Shown here: positions 17,500-26,482 of the stretch, in pieces | Layout: each line of letters begins with the position of its first letter | Position numbering within the stretch: the first letter of the stretch is position 1 | NCBI GenBank assembly: GCA_964655065.1 | Contig: CAZZLC010000006.1 | Span: 62,001-126,000, forward strand | Length of the DNA stretch: 64,000 nucleotides | Direction of reading: 5' to 3' | Source: DRPG01 sp964655065 | GTDB taxonomy: Bacteria > Myxococcota_A > UBA796 > GCA-2862545 | The notes under the pieces: generated by a model | Database searches by the model: none | Told to the model about the DNA's origin: nothing | What the model saw: only the letters and a program-made list of their open reading frames with translations | Translations under genes and position numbers: made by a program

Positions 17500-19005
17500 T
17501 CAGGGACGACGACGTCGCGCGAACGCGACCAGGCCCAGCATCGCCAGCCTCACGCCGACCGGGGCCGACGGTTGATTACAGCCGCAGCCTTCGCTGCTCT
17601 CGCCGTCGCCGTCGCCCCGCGGGTTCGGGTTCGTCGGAACGGGAGCTCCGGTGTCCGCGGTGTCGCCGCCGAACCCGGTGTCGCCCGTGATCCCCGTCGG
17701 GGTCGGCGGGGTGTTCGGGTCGCTACCCGAGTCCACCTCGTCGCCGTCGGACACGCCATCGTCGTCGGTGTCGGCATCGAGGGGGTCCGTGTCGAAGTCT
17801 TCGACCTCGGCCCCGTCGGTCAATCCGTCGTCGTCCGAGTCGTCGTCGAGCGGGTCGGTCGTGTGGACGTCGATCTCGTCGCCGTCGCTGAGGCCGTCGC
17901 CGTCGGTGTCGAAGGCCAGCGGGCTCGTCAGGTGGAGGTTGACCTCGTCGCCGTCGCTGAGGCCGTCGCCGTCGGTGTCGGCGACCCACGGGTCCGTCTC
18001 GTACAGATCCACCTCTTCGCCGTCCGGCAGACCGTCGCCGTCGGCGTCGGGATCGAGGTAGTTGGGCACGCCGTCGCCATCGGCGTCGTCGTTGTCGATG
18101 TCGAAGTCGCCGTTCTGGTCCTCGCGGTCGTCGGTCAGGCCGTCGTTGTCGGCGTCACCGGCGGGTTCGGTGATCTCGACGGCCACGAAGGGCCACAACA
18201 GGCAGTCGTCGTTGACCGGGTCAGGGTCTTCGCCGAACTCGAGCGAGGTCGTCCCGGGGGGCACCAGCGTCGTGACGTCGGCTCGGTAGACGTCCCAGCC
18301 GCCACCGAGCAGACCGTCGCCGACGCTCGTGCCGGCCAGGACGACGGTCCCGTTCAGCCGCAGGTCCGGGGACCCGGAGGCCTGCCCGTCTCCCGAGGCG
18401 GTGTGGACGAACGCCGAGATCGGGGCCTGGCTCACGGTGAAGTTGCCGAGCGTGGTCGACCAGTCGGCTTGCTGGCTGTCGATCACCACGGAGCCGTCGT
18501 TCACCACCACGCGGGTGCGTGCTCCGGTGTTGGCCTGCTGGTACACGACGACGAGCGCGGCGCCCTGGCCCTCGGTCGGAACCGCCGCGTCGCCGACGTC
18601 GGCGAGGGTGTAGGCGCCGTTGCCGGGGACGACCGCGGTGACGTCGACCCGGTAGACGAGGTTGGCCGCGAGGTTCCAACAGGAGTCGGGACCGGTACCG
18701 ATCAGCGTGCCGGTCACCGGGCTACCGGCGAAGGTGTACTCGCCGTCGCCCGTCGCGGGGTCGCTCGTGAGCTCGGCGACATAGAGCCACGCCTCGGAGA
18801 CCACCGCTCCGACGGGGACGTCGACGAGCGACAGTGTGACGGGCTGAGTGACGGTGTCGTCGATCTCGACGCGGAGTCCCGCGCCGGCGGTGGCGATGCC
18901 CCCGCCGAAGCGCTCGACGTTGAGCGACTCTCCGAGGCTGTTGTTCCCGTTGGCCCAACTGGTCGTTGCCACGACAGCAACCGAAACGGCGAAGCCCTGA
19001 ATCAT
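17500..19005 (-). CDS. secreted Ca-repeat protein with MYXO-CTERM-like sorting tail
   Basis: A 501-residue exported protein. A signal peptide (MIQGFAVSVAVVATTSWANG) is followed by a beta-rich domain of about 250 residues resembling DUF3344-type surface domains (AWLYVAELTSDP, GAALVVVYQQ). Residues about 280-428 are thrombospondin-type-3-like calcium repeats (DTDGDGLSDGDEV units). A Thr/Asp/Gly/Pro linker then leads to the tail: Ser-Glu-Gly-Cys-Gly-Cys, a short hydrophobic helix and RRRRP at the end, matching the MYXO-CTERM layout for surface anchoring. The ATG overlaps the stop of a small upstream frame as ATGA, suggesting coupling. Confidence 0.87.
   Translation of the reverse strand: MIQGFAVSVAVVATTSWANGNNSLGESLNVERFGGGIATAGAGLRVEIDDTVTQPVTLSLVDVPVGAVVSEAWLYVAELTSDPATGDGEYTFAGSPVTGTLIGTGPDSCWNLAANLVYRVDVTAVVPGNGAYTLADVGDAAVPTEGQGAALVVVYQQANTGARTRVVVNDGSVVIDSQQADWSTTLGNFTVSQAPISAFVHTASGDGQASGSPDLRLNGTVVLAGTSVGDGLLGGGWDVYRADVTTLVPPGTTSLEFGEDPDPVNDDCLLWPFVAVEITEPAGDADNDGLTDDREDQNGDFDIDNDDADGDGVPNYLDPDADGDGLPDGEEVDLYETDPWVADTDGDGLSDGDEVNLHLTSPLAFDTDGDGLSDGDEIDVHTTDPLDDDSDDDGLTDGAEVEDFDTDPLDADTDDDGVSDGDEVDSGSDPNTPPTPTGITGDTGFGGDTADTGAPVPTNPNPRGDGDGESSEGCGCNQPSAPVGVRLAMLGLVAFARRRRP
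17735..18160 (-). repeat. in-frame thrombospondin type 3-like repeat tract
   Basis: About ten Asp/Gly-rich calcium-binding units encoded within the MYXO-CTERM protein. Several copies are nearly identical at DNA level around 17875-17985. It is a coding repeat, not a CRISPR or a satellite. Confidence 0.75.
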
Positions 19006-19265
19006 GAACTCTCCAGCGAAGACGTGGCGCCCCTAAGGCGAGGGTCCGCGGCGGCGGTCCCCCCTCGGTTACTCCGTCCGCCTGGCCCACGCGACACGAG
19101 CGATCCGTCGAAGACGTCGGGGAGCTCGTCATCGTCGTGGCTACTGCGCTTCTCGGAGGCGAGCAGACCGTACAGGGCGTTGCGAACGTCCGAGGCCAGC
19201 GAGCCTTGGTGGTTCTCGAGGCGCGAGCGCGCTCGCGGACGTGCGGGTCGCGCTGACGCGAGCAT
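19002..19265 (-). CDS. possible small acidic protein coupled to the MYXO-CTERM gene
   Basis: An 87-codon frame from ATG 19265 ends in a TGA that overlaps the ATG of the next gene by 4 nt (ATGA), the arrangement seen in several true operons here. The middle (LENHQGSLASDVRNALYGLL and HDDDELPDVFDGSLVSR) has plausible composition, but the ends are Arg/Pro and Gly/Arg rich and I recognise no family. It fills an otherwise empty stretch of about 320 nt. A 5' leader with chance openness in GC-rich DNA is the main alternative. Confidence 0.35.
   Translation of the reverse strand: MLASARPARPRARSRLENHQGSLASDVRNALYGLLASEKRSSHDDDELPDVFDGSLVSRGPGGRSNRGGTAAADPRLRGATSSLESS
19222..19237. repeat. perfect 16-bp palindrome
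   Basis: CGCGAGCGCGCTCGCG reads the same on both strands. It lies between the divergent starts of the possible small gene's body and the molybdoenzyme at 19325, so it could be an operator; its GC-only composition makes chance more likely than for AT-containing palindromes. Confidence 0.35.
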
Positions 19266-19324
19266 ATGTCGGAATCGGAAGCGGCTGCATCGGGTCGCTC
19301 TCCGATCGAGAGGGCGAGGGTACC

Positions 19325-20026
19325 TTGAACGACGACCAGCGCGAGCGTGTCGTGGCGGCACGACAGCGACTGCGACAGCGGTTCCTCTCCAGGGGCGAGC
19401 CCTCTCGGGACGACGGGCTCGCGCTCGGCAGCGGTCCGCCAAATCGGCACGGCCTGCCCAAGGTCCCGATTGGCCAGACCGTCACCGAGAAGTGGCCGGT
19501 TCTGGACCTCGGCCAGCGGCCCTATGTCCGCAAGTCCCAGTGGCGCCTCGAGGTGACGGGCGCCTGCGCCAACCCCCAGACCCTCGACTTCGCCACGCTG
19601 AAGGCGCTGCCTCGGGTCGACGACGCGAGCGACCTCCACTGCGTGACCGGCTGGTCCAAGCTCGACGTGAGGTGGGGCGGGGTGCGGCTGTCGGACGTCC
19701 TGGCGCTCGCCGAGCCGAACGACGACGCGGCGTTCGTGCTCTGTCACGGGTCCGACGGGTACACCACCAACCTCTCGCTGGCCGACGCACTGCAGCCCGA
19801 CGTGTTGCTGGTCCACACCGTGAACGGCGAGCCGCTGTCTACCGATCATGGCCACCCCGTCAGGATGATCACCCCTCGGCTCTACGCGTGGAAGGGCGCG
19901 AAGTGGCTGTGTCGGATCGAGCTGCTCACCGAGGACCAGCCAGGGTTCTGGGAACAACGGGGGTACTCGAACACCGCGCGGCCGTGGCGCAACGACCGCT
20001 ACGACGAGTCCGAGCCCGACCCTTAG
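19325..20026 (+). CDS. molybdopterin-dependent oxidoreductase, sulfite-oxidase family
   Basis: A 233-residue single-domain protein of the sulfite oxidase fold (YuiH/MsrP-like). The molybdenum-ligating Cys is in LHCVTGWS (about residue 105); DVRWGGVRLSDVL, GSDGYTTNLSLADAL and HGHPVRMITPRLYAWKGAKW follow in the usual order. There is no Tat or Sec signal, so it is predicted cytoplasmic, and there is no heme domain. The TTG at 19325 follows GAGGGCGAGGG; no better start is visible. It carries WEQRGYSNTARPW near its end, typical of the YuiH type. Substrate and redox partner are unknown. It ends 50 nt before the convergent peptidase gene. Confidence 0.88.
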   Translation: MNDDQRERVVAARQRLRQRFLSRGEPSRDDGLALGSGPPNRHGLPKVPIGQTVTEKWPVLDLGQRPYVRKSQWRLEVTGACANPQTLDFATLKALPRVDDASDLHCVTGWSKLDVRWGGVRLSDVLALAEPNDDAAFVLCHGSDGYTTNLSLADALQPDVLLVHTVNGEPLSTDHGHPVRMITPRLYAWKGAKWLCRIELLTEDQPGFWEQRGYSNTARPWRNDRYDESEPDP

Positions 20027-20076
20027 CGGTTGCTCGGAGGGTCGACGACGCTCCCGACACGGCGCGGACCTCCCGT

Positions 20077-20994
20077 TCACGAAGCCCAGATGCCGACGGT
20101 GGGCGCCTCGCCGTCTCGAGCCGCCGCGCGGAACATGCCTGCGGTGTTGAACGGCATCGCGACGCGACCCTCGTGGTCCACCGCGATGAGCCCGCCCTCG
20201 CCGTCGAGGTCCTGGTGGATCGTCGCCTCGGCTGCGGCCTTCAGCCCCTCCCCGAGGAGCTCCATGCGCACGGCCACTCGCCGTGCGGCGCCGAGCCGGG
20301 CGAGCGGCTCGCCGTGGCCCGTGGCGGAGACCGCGCATCGGTCGTCGGCCCAGGTTCCCGCGCCGATCAGCGGCGTGTCGCCGATGCGACCTGGCCACTT
20401 GTTGGTCATGCCTCCGGTCGACGTGGCCGCGGCGAGCCGACCCCGGGCGTCGCGGACCACCGCGCCCACGGTGCCGTAGACGTCCTGTTCTCCCCCCCCG
20501 TGGTCGAGCTGGAACTGTCCTCTCGCGCGGGCCCGTTCGAGCTGGGCGAGTCGCTCGGGCACCACGAGGCTCGCGTTGTCCACGCGCTCGAGACCCTCTC
20601 GAGTCGCGAGATCCTCCGCAGCCGATCCCGCGAGGTAGAGGTGCGGGGACCGCTCGAACACCGCGCGAGCGAGACGAACGGGGTTCCGCACCGTGCGGAC
20701 CAGGCTCACCGCCCCGAAGCCCCGGCTCTCTCCGTCCATCACCGACGCCTCGAGCTCGACCGAGCCATCGGAGGCGAGCACCGCTCCGTGGCCCGCGTTG
20801 AACAACGGATCGTTCTCGAGCGCCACGACGGCGGCGGTGGCGACGTCCAGGGCGGAGTCACCCCGTGCGAGCTCGGCGGCGGCGGTCGCGACGATGCGGT
20901 GCAGCGAGGACTCGCAGGCGGCGCGGCGTGGCTCGGAGAGGGCGGCGCGGCGGATGAGTCCCGCACCCCCGTGGATCGCGATGGCGTAAGGCAT
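20077..20994 (-). CDS. iaaA: isoaspartyl peptidase/L-asparaginase (Ntn hydrolase)
   Basis: A 305-residue plant-type asparaginase precursor. It opens with YAIAIHGGAGLI; autocleavage is expected before Thr in YGTVGAVVRD, giving alpha and beta chains, with the beta-chain STGGMTNKWPGRIGDTPLIG substrate loop intact. It releases aspartate from isoaspartyl dipeptides and asparagine. Start ATG 20994 gives the canonical N-terminus. The divergent purL begins 66 nt away. No signal peptide, so cytoplasmic. Confidence 0.94.
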   Translation of the reverse strand: MPYAIAIHGGAGLIRRAALSEPRRAACESSLHRIVATAAAELARGDSALDVATAAVVALENDPLFNAGHGAVLASDGSVELEASVMDGESRGFGAVSLVRTVRNPVRLARAVFERSPHLYLAGSAAEDLATREGLERVDNASLVVPERLAQLERARARGQFQLDHGGGEQDVYGTVGAVVRDARGRLAAATSTGGMTNKWPGRIGDTPLIGAGTWADDRCAVSATGHGEPLARLGAARRVAVRMELLGEGLKAAAEATIHQDLDGEGGLIAVDHEGRVAMPFNTAGMFRAAARDGEAPTVGIWAS

Positions 20995-21060
20995 CTGCGG
21001 AGGGTACCCCACGCGGATCGCCGGCCGCAGCGTGAAGGGGATTCGGGTTAGCGACCACCG

Positions 21061-24000
21061 ATGTTGATCGTATCGGGTGGTCCCCATCTCTCCGAGCCCC
21101 GGCGTCGCGAGCGCGTCGAGGCCATGCAGGCCCTCGTTCCCGATCTCGAGGACGCCTGGGCCGACGACGTACACCTCGTGGACGAGTCCCGCTCGCTCAC
21201 CGGTTCCGAGCAGAGCGTGCTCGAGAGCCTGCTCACCTACGGCGGTCGGGTCCGGCTCGAGCGGCGGGGCAACCAGACGCTGTTCGTGATTCCGCGTCGG
21301 GGGACGATCACGCCCTGGTCGACCAAAGCCACCGAGATTGCCCACTCGGCGGGACTCGACGGACCCGTGCGCCGCATCGAGCAGGCGGTTCGGTGGACGT
21401 TCCGGGTGCAGTCGGGCCGACTCGACCGGGCCCGGCTCGACCCTCTGATCCACGACCGCATGCTCCAGGAAGTGGTGGTCGACATCGGCGACGCTCGGAT
21501 CCTCTTCGAACAGCCGTCACCACGGCGGCTCTCGCGCGTCGATCGCACGGCCCTCGTCGCCGCGAACGACGAGATGGGGCTCGCGCTGTCCGCAGCCGAG
21601 ATCCGCTATCTGGCGGCGGCGTTCCAGGGCCTGAAGCGCGACCCGACAGACGCCGAGCTCGTCATGTTCGCCCAGGCGAACTCCGAGCACTGCCGGCACA
21701 AGACGTTCAACGCGAGCTGGGTGATCGACGACGAGCCCACGGAGCGCTCGCTGTTCGAGATGATTCGACACTCCCACACCCAGGTCCTGGCCGCTGGCGT
21801 GCTCGGAGAGCGGACGCCGGGCCGAATCCTGTCGGCGTATCGCGACAACGCCGCGGTGATCAGCGGGTACCGCGCAGGGCGCGTGGCCCCGGACCCCGAC
21901 ACCGGGTTCTATCGGGCCGAGCCCGAGGCTCCGCAGCACCTGGTGATCAAGGTCGAGACGCACAACCACCCCACCGCGATCAGTCCCGATCCGGGTGCGG
22001 CCACGGGCTCGGGCGGCGAGATCCGGGACGAAGGGGCCACCGGCCGCGGGGCGACGCCGAAGATGGGACTCACCGGCTTCGCGACCTCCCACCTTCGAAT
22101 TCCGGACCTCGACGAGCCCTGGGAGGCTCGCCACGTGGGTCGGCCCGGCCGCATCGCGTCTCCGCTGCAGATCATGGTCGAGGGCCCGATCGGGGCGGCG
22201 AACTTCAACAACGAGTTCGGTCGCCCCGCGCTCACCGGCTTCTTTCGCACCTTCGAGGCCACGCTCGACGAGACCGTGGGCGTCGCCAACCGCGGCTACC
22301 TCAAGCCGATCATGCTCGCGGGTGGGCTGGGCAACATCGTGTCGGACCACGTCCACAAGCGGCGGCTCGAGGCGGGCTCGGTGATTCTCGTCATCGGCGG
22401 TCCGGCGATGAAGATCGGCCTCGGGGGCGGGTCGGCGAGCTCGATGGCGCAGGGAGCCCAGGATGCGGAGCTCGACTTCGCCTCCGTCCAGCGCGCCAAC
22501 CCCGAGATGCAGCGCCGTGCCCAGGAGGTCATCGACCGGTGCCAGGCGCTGGGCGGCGACAACCCGATCCTCTCCATTCACGACGTGGGGGCTGGGGGGC
22601 TGTCGAACGCGCTGCCCGAGCTGCTTCACGACGGCGGGGTCGGCGGTCACCTCGACTTGCGGCAGATCCCCAACGCCGAGCCGGGCCTCGCTCCGCACGA
22701 GATCTGGTGCAACGAGGCCCAGGAGCGCTATGTCCTCGCCGTGAACCCCAAGGACCTCGACCGGTTCTTGGTCCTCTGCGCTCGCGAGCGTTGTCCGGTG
22801 GCGGTGCTCGGGCGGGCCACCGACGAACCCCACCTGCTCGTGGAGGACCCGCTCCTCGGCGAGCCCGTGGTGGACGTGCCGCTCTCGGTCCTCTTCGGGA
22901 ACCCCCCTCAGCTCAAGAAGAAGGCCGAGACCGAGCCGCTGGGTGAATCCCCGTTCGGCCTCGAGGACCGCGTCGAGATCGACGTCCTCGACGCGGCCAA
23001 GCGAGTGCTCCGTTTTCCCGCCGTGGCCGACAAGACCTTCCTCGTCACCATCGGCGACCGCTCGATCGGGGGGCTGGTGGTCCGCGACCCGATGGTCGGT
23101 CCGGTTCAGGTACCCGTCGCCGACGTGGCGGTGACGGCTACGGGTCACGCCACGACCACGGGTGAGGCCATGGCCGTGGGCGAGCGGCTGCCCCTCTCCC
23201 TGCTCTCGGGACCCGCCGCGGCCCGCATGGCCATCGCGGAGGCCCTCACGAACCTCGCGGCGGCTCCGGTCACCCAGATCGAGCAGGTGGCGCTGTCCGC
23301 CAACTGGATGGCCAGCGGCGGCGACCCTGGCGATGACGTCGTGCTGTTCGAGATGGTCCGCACGGTCGGGCTCGAGCTCTGCCCGGCGCTCGGCATCGGC
23401 GTGCCGGTGGGCAAGGACTCCATGTCCATGCGCACCCAGTGGACAGCGGGCGGTCAAGCGAAGCGCGTGAGTGCGCCAGTCTCGCTCGTGATCTCGGCCT
23501 TCGCCCCCTGCAGCGACATCACGCGGGTGCTGACCCCGGAGCTCTCCGCGGACCCTGACACGGTGCTGCTGCTCGTCGACCTCGGGAGAGGGCGAGACCG
23601 ACTCGGGGGCTCGGTGCTCGCCCAGGTCCACGATCGATTGGGGGACTCGCCGCCGGATCTGGATGATCCGAGCCTGCTCTCTGGCTTCTTCGCCGCCATC
23701 CAGGACCTCAACGAGGCGGGACGCCTCCTCGCGTACCACGACCGCTCCGACGGCGGCCTCCTCGCCTGTCTCGCCGAGATGGCGTTCGCGTCGAGCCTCG
23801 GGCTCGCGATCACCCTCGAGAGCGCCGACCCGGTGGCGGCCCTGTTCGCCGAGGAGCTCGGCGCGGTCGTGCAGGTACACGAGGAGGACGTCCCGGACGT
23901 GCTTCACGCTTTCGAGGCCCACGGGATCGGCCAGTGCGTGAGGACGATCGGGGCCCCGACCGATGGTGACCGCATCGTGGTCTCGGGCCCGGACGAAGAA

Positions 24001-24996
24001 CCCGTGCTCGACGCATCCCGGCGGGAGCTGCGCGAGGCCTGGTCGACGGTCACCCACCGCATCCAGCGGATGCGAGACGACGCCGCTTGTGCCGACGAAG
24101 AGCAGGTCCTGCGTCTCGACGAGGTTCCGTTGGTCGTCGAGCGCACGTTCGCCCAGACCGTGGCGGAGGTCGCGCCGGTCAGCCTCGGCGAGCCGCCCGG
24201 TGACGAGCGTCCCCTGGTGGGCATCCTGCGGGAGCAAGGGACCAACGGGCACCGCGAGATGGCGGTGGCCTTCCTGCGAGCCGGCTTTCGAGCCCTCGAC
24301 CTCACCATGTCCGACCTCGTGTCCGGGGCGCGCAGCCTCGACGACGTGCAGGGGTTGGCCTGGTGCGGTGGATTCTCGTTCGGCGACGTCCTGGGTGCCG
24401 GAGAGGGCTGGGCCAAGTCGATCCTCCACCAGGCGGCCCTGCGCAAGGCGTTCGCCCGGTTCTTCTCACGCGACGACGCGTTCTCGCTCGGGGTGTGCAA
24501 CGGCTGCCAGGTGCTGTCCGCCCTGCACCCACTGATCAAGGGCGCCTCGAACTGGCCCGCCTTCGTGACCAACCGGTCCGAGCGCTTCGAGGCGCGACTG
24601 TCGGTGGTTCGCATCGAGCCCTCGCCCTCCATCTTCTTCCGTGGACTGGAGGGGGCTCGGCTGCCCGTGCCGATCGCCCACGCCGAAGGCCGCGCCAGGT
24701 TCCGTGACGACACGAGCGCCCAGATGATGGCCGACGAGCTCGTGGTGGCTCGCTACGTCGACCACGAGGGCAACGAGGCGGTCCGCTACCCGCAGAACCC
24801 GAACGGCTCGGAGCGGGGCATCGCGGCCCTGACCACACCCGACGGTCGCACGACGGTCCTCATGCCTCACCCCGAGCGGGCGATCCGGTGGCCGATGCTG
24901 TCGTGGTGCCCGCCCGAGTGGCGCGAGGGGTCCCTCGACAGCCCCTGGATGCGGCTGTTCACCAACGCCTACGCCTGGGTGAACGACGGGCGATGA
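21061..24996 (+). CDS. purL: phosphoribosylformylglycinamidine synthase, large single-chain type
   Basis: A 1311-residue FGAM synthase for step four of purine synthesis. It is the long form fusing the PurS-like N-domain, two AIRS-type ATP-binding halves and a C-terminal glutaminase. Visible motifs: ANSEHCRHKTFNASW (about 203), KVETHNHPTAISP, GAATGSGGEIRDEGATGRG, GVPVGKDSMSM, then the amidotransferase GILREQGTNGHREMA, nucleophile Cys in SLGVCNGCQVLSAL (about 1146) and His/Glu in MPHPERAIRWP (about 1267). The ATG at 21061 lacks a good Shine-Dalgarno. It stands alone, ending 3 nt from the convergent MFS gene. Confidence 0.97.
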   Translation: MLIVSGGPHLSEPRRRERVEAMQALVPDLEDAWADDVHLVDESRSLTGSEQSVLESLLTYGGRVRLERRGNQTLFVIPRRGTITPWSTKATEIAHSAGLDGPVRRIEQAVRWTFRVQSGRLDRARLDPLIHDRMLQEVVVDIGDARILFEQPSPRRLSRVDRTALVAANDEMGLALSAAEIRYLAAAFQGLKRDPTDAELVMFAQANSEHCRHKTFNASWVIDDEPTERSLFEMIRHSHTQVLAAGVLGERTPGRILSAYRDNAAVISGYRAGRVAPDPDTGFYRAEPEAPQHLVIKVETHNHPTAISPDPGAATGSGGEIRDEGATGRGATPKMGLTGFATSHLRIPDLDEPWEARHVGRPGRIASPLQIMVEGPIGAANFNNEFGRPALTGFFRTFEATLDETVGVANRGYLKPIMLAGGLGNIVSDHVHKRRLEAGSVILVIGGPAMKIGLGGGSASSMAQGAQDAELDFASVQRANPEMQRRAQEVIDRCQALGGDNPILSIHDVGAGGLSNALPELLHDGGVGGHLDLRQIPNAEPGLAPHEIWCNEAQERYVLAVNPKDLDRFLVLCARERCPVAVLGRATDEPHLLVEDPLLGEPVVDVPLSVLFGNPPQLKKKAETEPLGESPFGLEDRVEIDVLDAAKRVLRFPAVADKTFLVTIGDRSIGGLVVRDPMVGPVQVPVADVAVTATGHATTTGEAMAVGERLPLSLLSGPAAARMAIAEALTNLAAAPVTQIEQVALSANWMASGGDPGDDVVLFEMVRTVGLELCPALGIGVPVGKDSMSMRTQWTAGGQAKRVSAPVSLVISAFAPCSDITRVLTPELSADPDTVLLLVDLGRGRDRLGGSVLAQVHDRLGDSPPDLDDPSLLSGFFAAIQDLNEAGRLLAYHDRSDGGLLACLAEMAFASSLGLAITLESADPVAALFAEELGAVVQVHEEDVPDVLHAFEAHGIGQCVRTIGAPTDGDRIVVSGPDEEPVLDASRRELREAWSTVTHRIQRMRDDAACADEEQVLRLDEVPLVVERTFAQTVAEVAPVSLGEPPGDERPLVGILREQGTNGHREMAVAFLRAGFRALDLTMSDLVSGARSLDDVQGLAWCGGFSFGDVLGAGEGWAKSILHQAALRKAFARFFSRDDAFSLGVCNGCQVLSALHPLIKGASNWPAFVTNRSERFEARLSVVRIEPSPSIFFRGLEGARLPVPIAHAEGRARFRDDTSAQMMADELVVARYVDHEGNEAVRYPQNPNGSERGIAALTTPDGRTTVLMPHPERAIRWPMLSWCPPEWREGSLDSPWMRLFTNAYAWVNDGR

Positions 24997-24999
24997 GGG

Positions 25000-26322
25000 T
25001 CAGTCGCGGCGCCGCCCGAAGTCGGCCGGCACGTCGATCAGCGCGGTGGCGAGAAAGCCCGGGACCGTCGCCACGCAGACCCAGGCGAAGAATCCCGGGT
25101 AACCGAGCCACTCCTGCATGCTCCCGCTCCAGAACGAGGCGAGCGAGACGGCCAGGGCCATGAGGCCCGTGGCGAATGCATAGTGGGCGGTCTTGTAGGG
25201 GCCTTCGGCAAACCGGATCATGTACATGAGGTACGCCGTGAAGCCGAAGCCGTACCCAAACGACTCGATCGCGATCCCCGTACACACCAGCGCGTAGCTC
25301 TCGGGCTGTACCCACGCGAGGTAGACGTAGACGAGGTTCGGCACGTTGATGGCGACGGCCATCGGCCACAGCCACGCCTTGAGCCCGTCGCGGTAGATCG
25401 CGAACCCTCCCAGGATTCCGCCGATGGTGAGGGCGGTGAGGCCCACCGTGCCCTTGGCCACTGCCGCCGCGCCCAGCGACAGCCCGAGCCCGCCGTCCTC
25501 CACGGGGTCGATCAAGAAGGGGTAGAGCAGCTTGCTCATGTGGTTCTCTGCGAACCGGAAGAGCCCGATGAACACGATGGCCTGGACGATGTCGGACTTG
25601 GCGAAGAACGTGTTCACCGTGTCCTTGGCGGTGGCCACGATGTTCTGACCGGGTCGGGGCGTGTCGTCGGGGGCGTGGGGGAGGATCCACGCGTGCCACA
25701 GGGTCGCGACGCCGAACAGTCCTGCGCTGGCGACGAGCACCGTGCCCCATGCCCCCTCCTGGCCGAGGTCGGCAGCGAGTACCCCCGCGGCGTAGATCAG
25801 GGCGGGCTCACCGATCAGAGGCGCGAGCCGCCACGCCGTGCTGCGGACCCCCACGAAAGCCGACTGTTGGGAGTCGTCGAGCCCCACCATGTAGAGCCCG
25901 TCAGCCGCGATGTCGTGGGTGGCCGACAGGAACGCGAGCACGAAGAACAGCGACAGCGAGGCAGGAAAGAACCACGGGAGCGGGAGCGAGAACGCGATGA
26001 GCACGAGCACGGGGGCCATCGCGAGCTGCATCGCCACCGTCCATCGACGCTTGGTCGACACCCCGTCGACGAACGGACTCCAGAAGGCCTTGAAGGCCCA
26101 GGCGAGCCCGAGCCAGCTCGTGTACCAGGTCATCGTGGCGTTCGAGACGCCGAGCGTCTTGTAGAGCACGACGGAGACGTTGTTCACGATCACGTAGGGC
26201 AAGCCCTGTACGAAGTAGAGCGAGGGCACGAAGGCCCAGGCGCGGCTCCAGCTCGTCTCGGGCTCCGACCCTCGTGGGGAAGGGGGCGTGAATTCGTCGG
26301 AGGGCGAGGATGGTCGATTCAT
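25000..26322 (-). CDS. MFS transporter, AmpG/SLC33-like
   Basis: A 440-residue protein with about twelve membrane helices. The N-terminal VPSLYFVQGLPYVIVNNVSVVLYKTLGVSN, with its early helix and the LSATHDIAADGLYMVGL segment, is typical of the AmpG/acetyl-CoA-transporter branch of the major facilitator superfamily, which in enterobacteria carries anhydro-muropeptides for wall recycling. Substrate here is inferred only. The ATG at 26322 begins MNRPSSPSDEF, a polar tail before the first helix. It diverges from a Na/Pi cotransporter with 160 nt between. Confidence 0.87.
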   Translation of the reverse strand: MNRPSSPSDEFTPPSPRGSEPETSWSRAWAFVPSLYFVQGLPYVIVNNVSVVLYKTLGVSNATMTWYTSWLGLAWAFKAFWSPFVDGVSTKRRWTVAMQLAMAPVLVLIAFSLPLPWFFPASLSLFFVLAFLSATHDIAADGLYMVGLDDSQQSAFVGVRSTAWRLAPLIGEPALIYAAGVLAADLGQEGAWGTVLVASAGLFGVATLWHAWILPHAPDDTPRPGQNIVATAKDTVNTFFAKSDIVQAIVFIGLFRFAENHMSKLLYPFLIDPVEDGGLGLSLGAAAVAKGTVGLTALTIGGILGGFAIYRDGLKAWLWPMAVAINVPNLVYVYLAWVQPESYALVCTGIAIESFGYGFGFTAYLMYMIRFAEGPYKTAHYAFATGLMALAVSLASFWSGSMQEWLGYPGFFAWVCVATVPGFLATALIDVPADFGRRRD

Positions 26323-26482
26323 GGTGGTCAATCTAGGGCGCCGCGCGCTGCGGGGGAAAAAGGGGATCGTCCGAGGGAGCACTTCGAGGTCGACTGGCAT
26401 AGACCCTGCGCCGGCAGGGGGCCGTGCCGAGGGCGGTCGGGCTTCCTCGAGCACCTGCGTGAACTTCTCCTGGAGAGGCCTG
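26323..26482. promoter_or_regulatory. divergent intergenic region, MFS / Na-Pi cotransporter
   Basis: A 160-nt spacer that must contain both promoters. GGAGAGG sits before the cotransporter ATG at 26483. I see no convincing -10/-35 pair or Pho-box-like repeat. Confidence 0.35.

Noticed and set aside
17735..18160. Regular DNA repeats that could suggest a CRISPR or minisatellite
   Set aside because: The units are in frame and encode calcium-binding DxDGDG repeats; there are no unique spacers.
19266..19328. A 20-codon frame ending over the TTG start of the molybdoenzyme
   Set aside because: It is short, has no clear ribosome site and no conservation can be judged from one sequence.
17572..21051. 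A 1159-codon plus-strand frame spanning several genes
   Set aside because: It crosses three well-supported genes on both strands and has no coherent domain content.
21517..24429. A 970-codon minus-strand frame inside purL
   Set aside because: PurL motifs are complete on the plus strand; the antisense frame is a GC-driven shadow.
25000..26322. AmpG-like carrier as evidence of beta-lactam resistance
   Set aside because: No beta-lactamase or AmpR/AmpD is near, and the branch includes other substrates.
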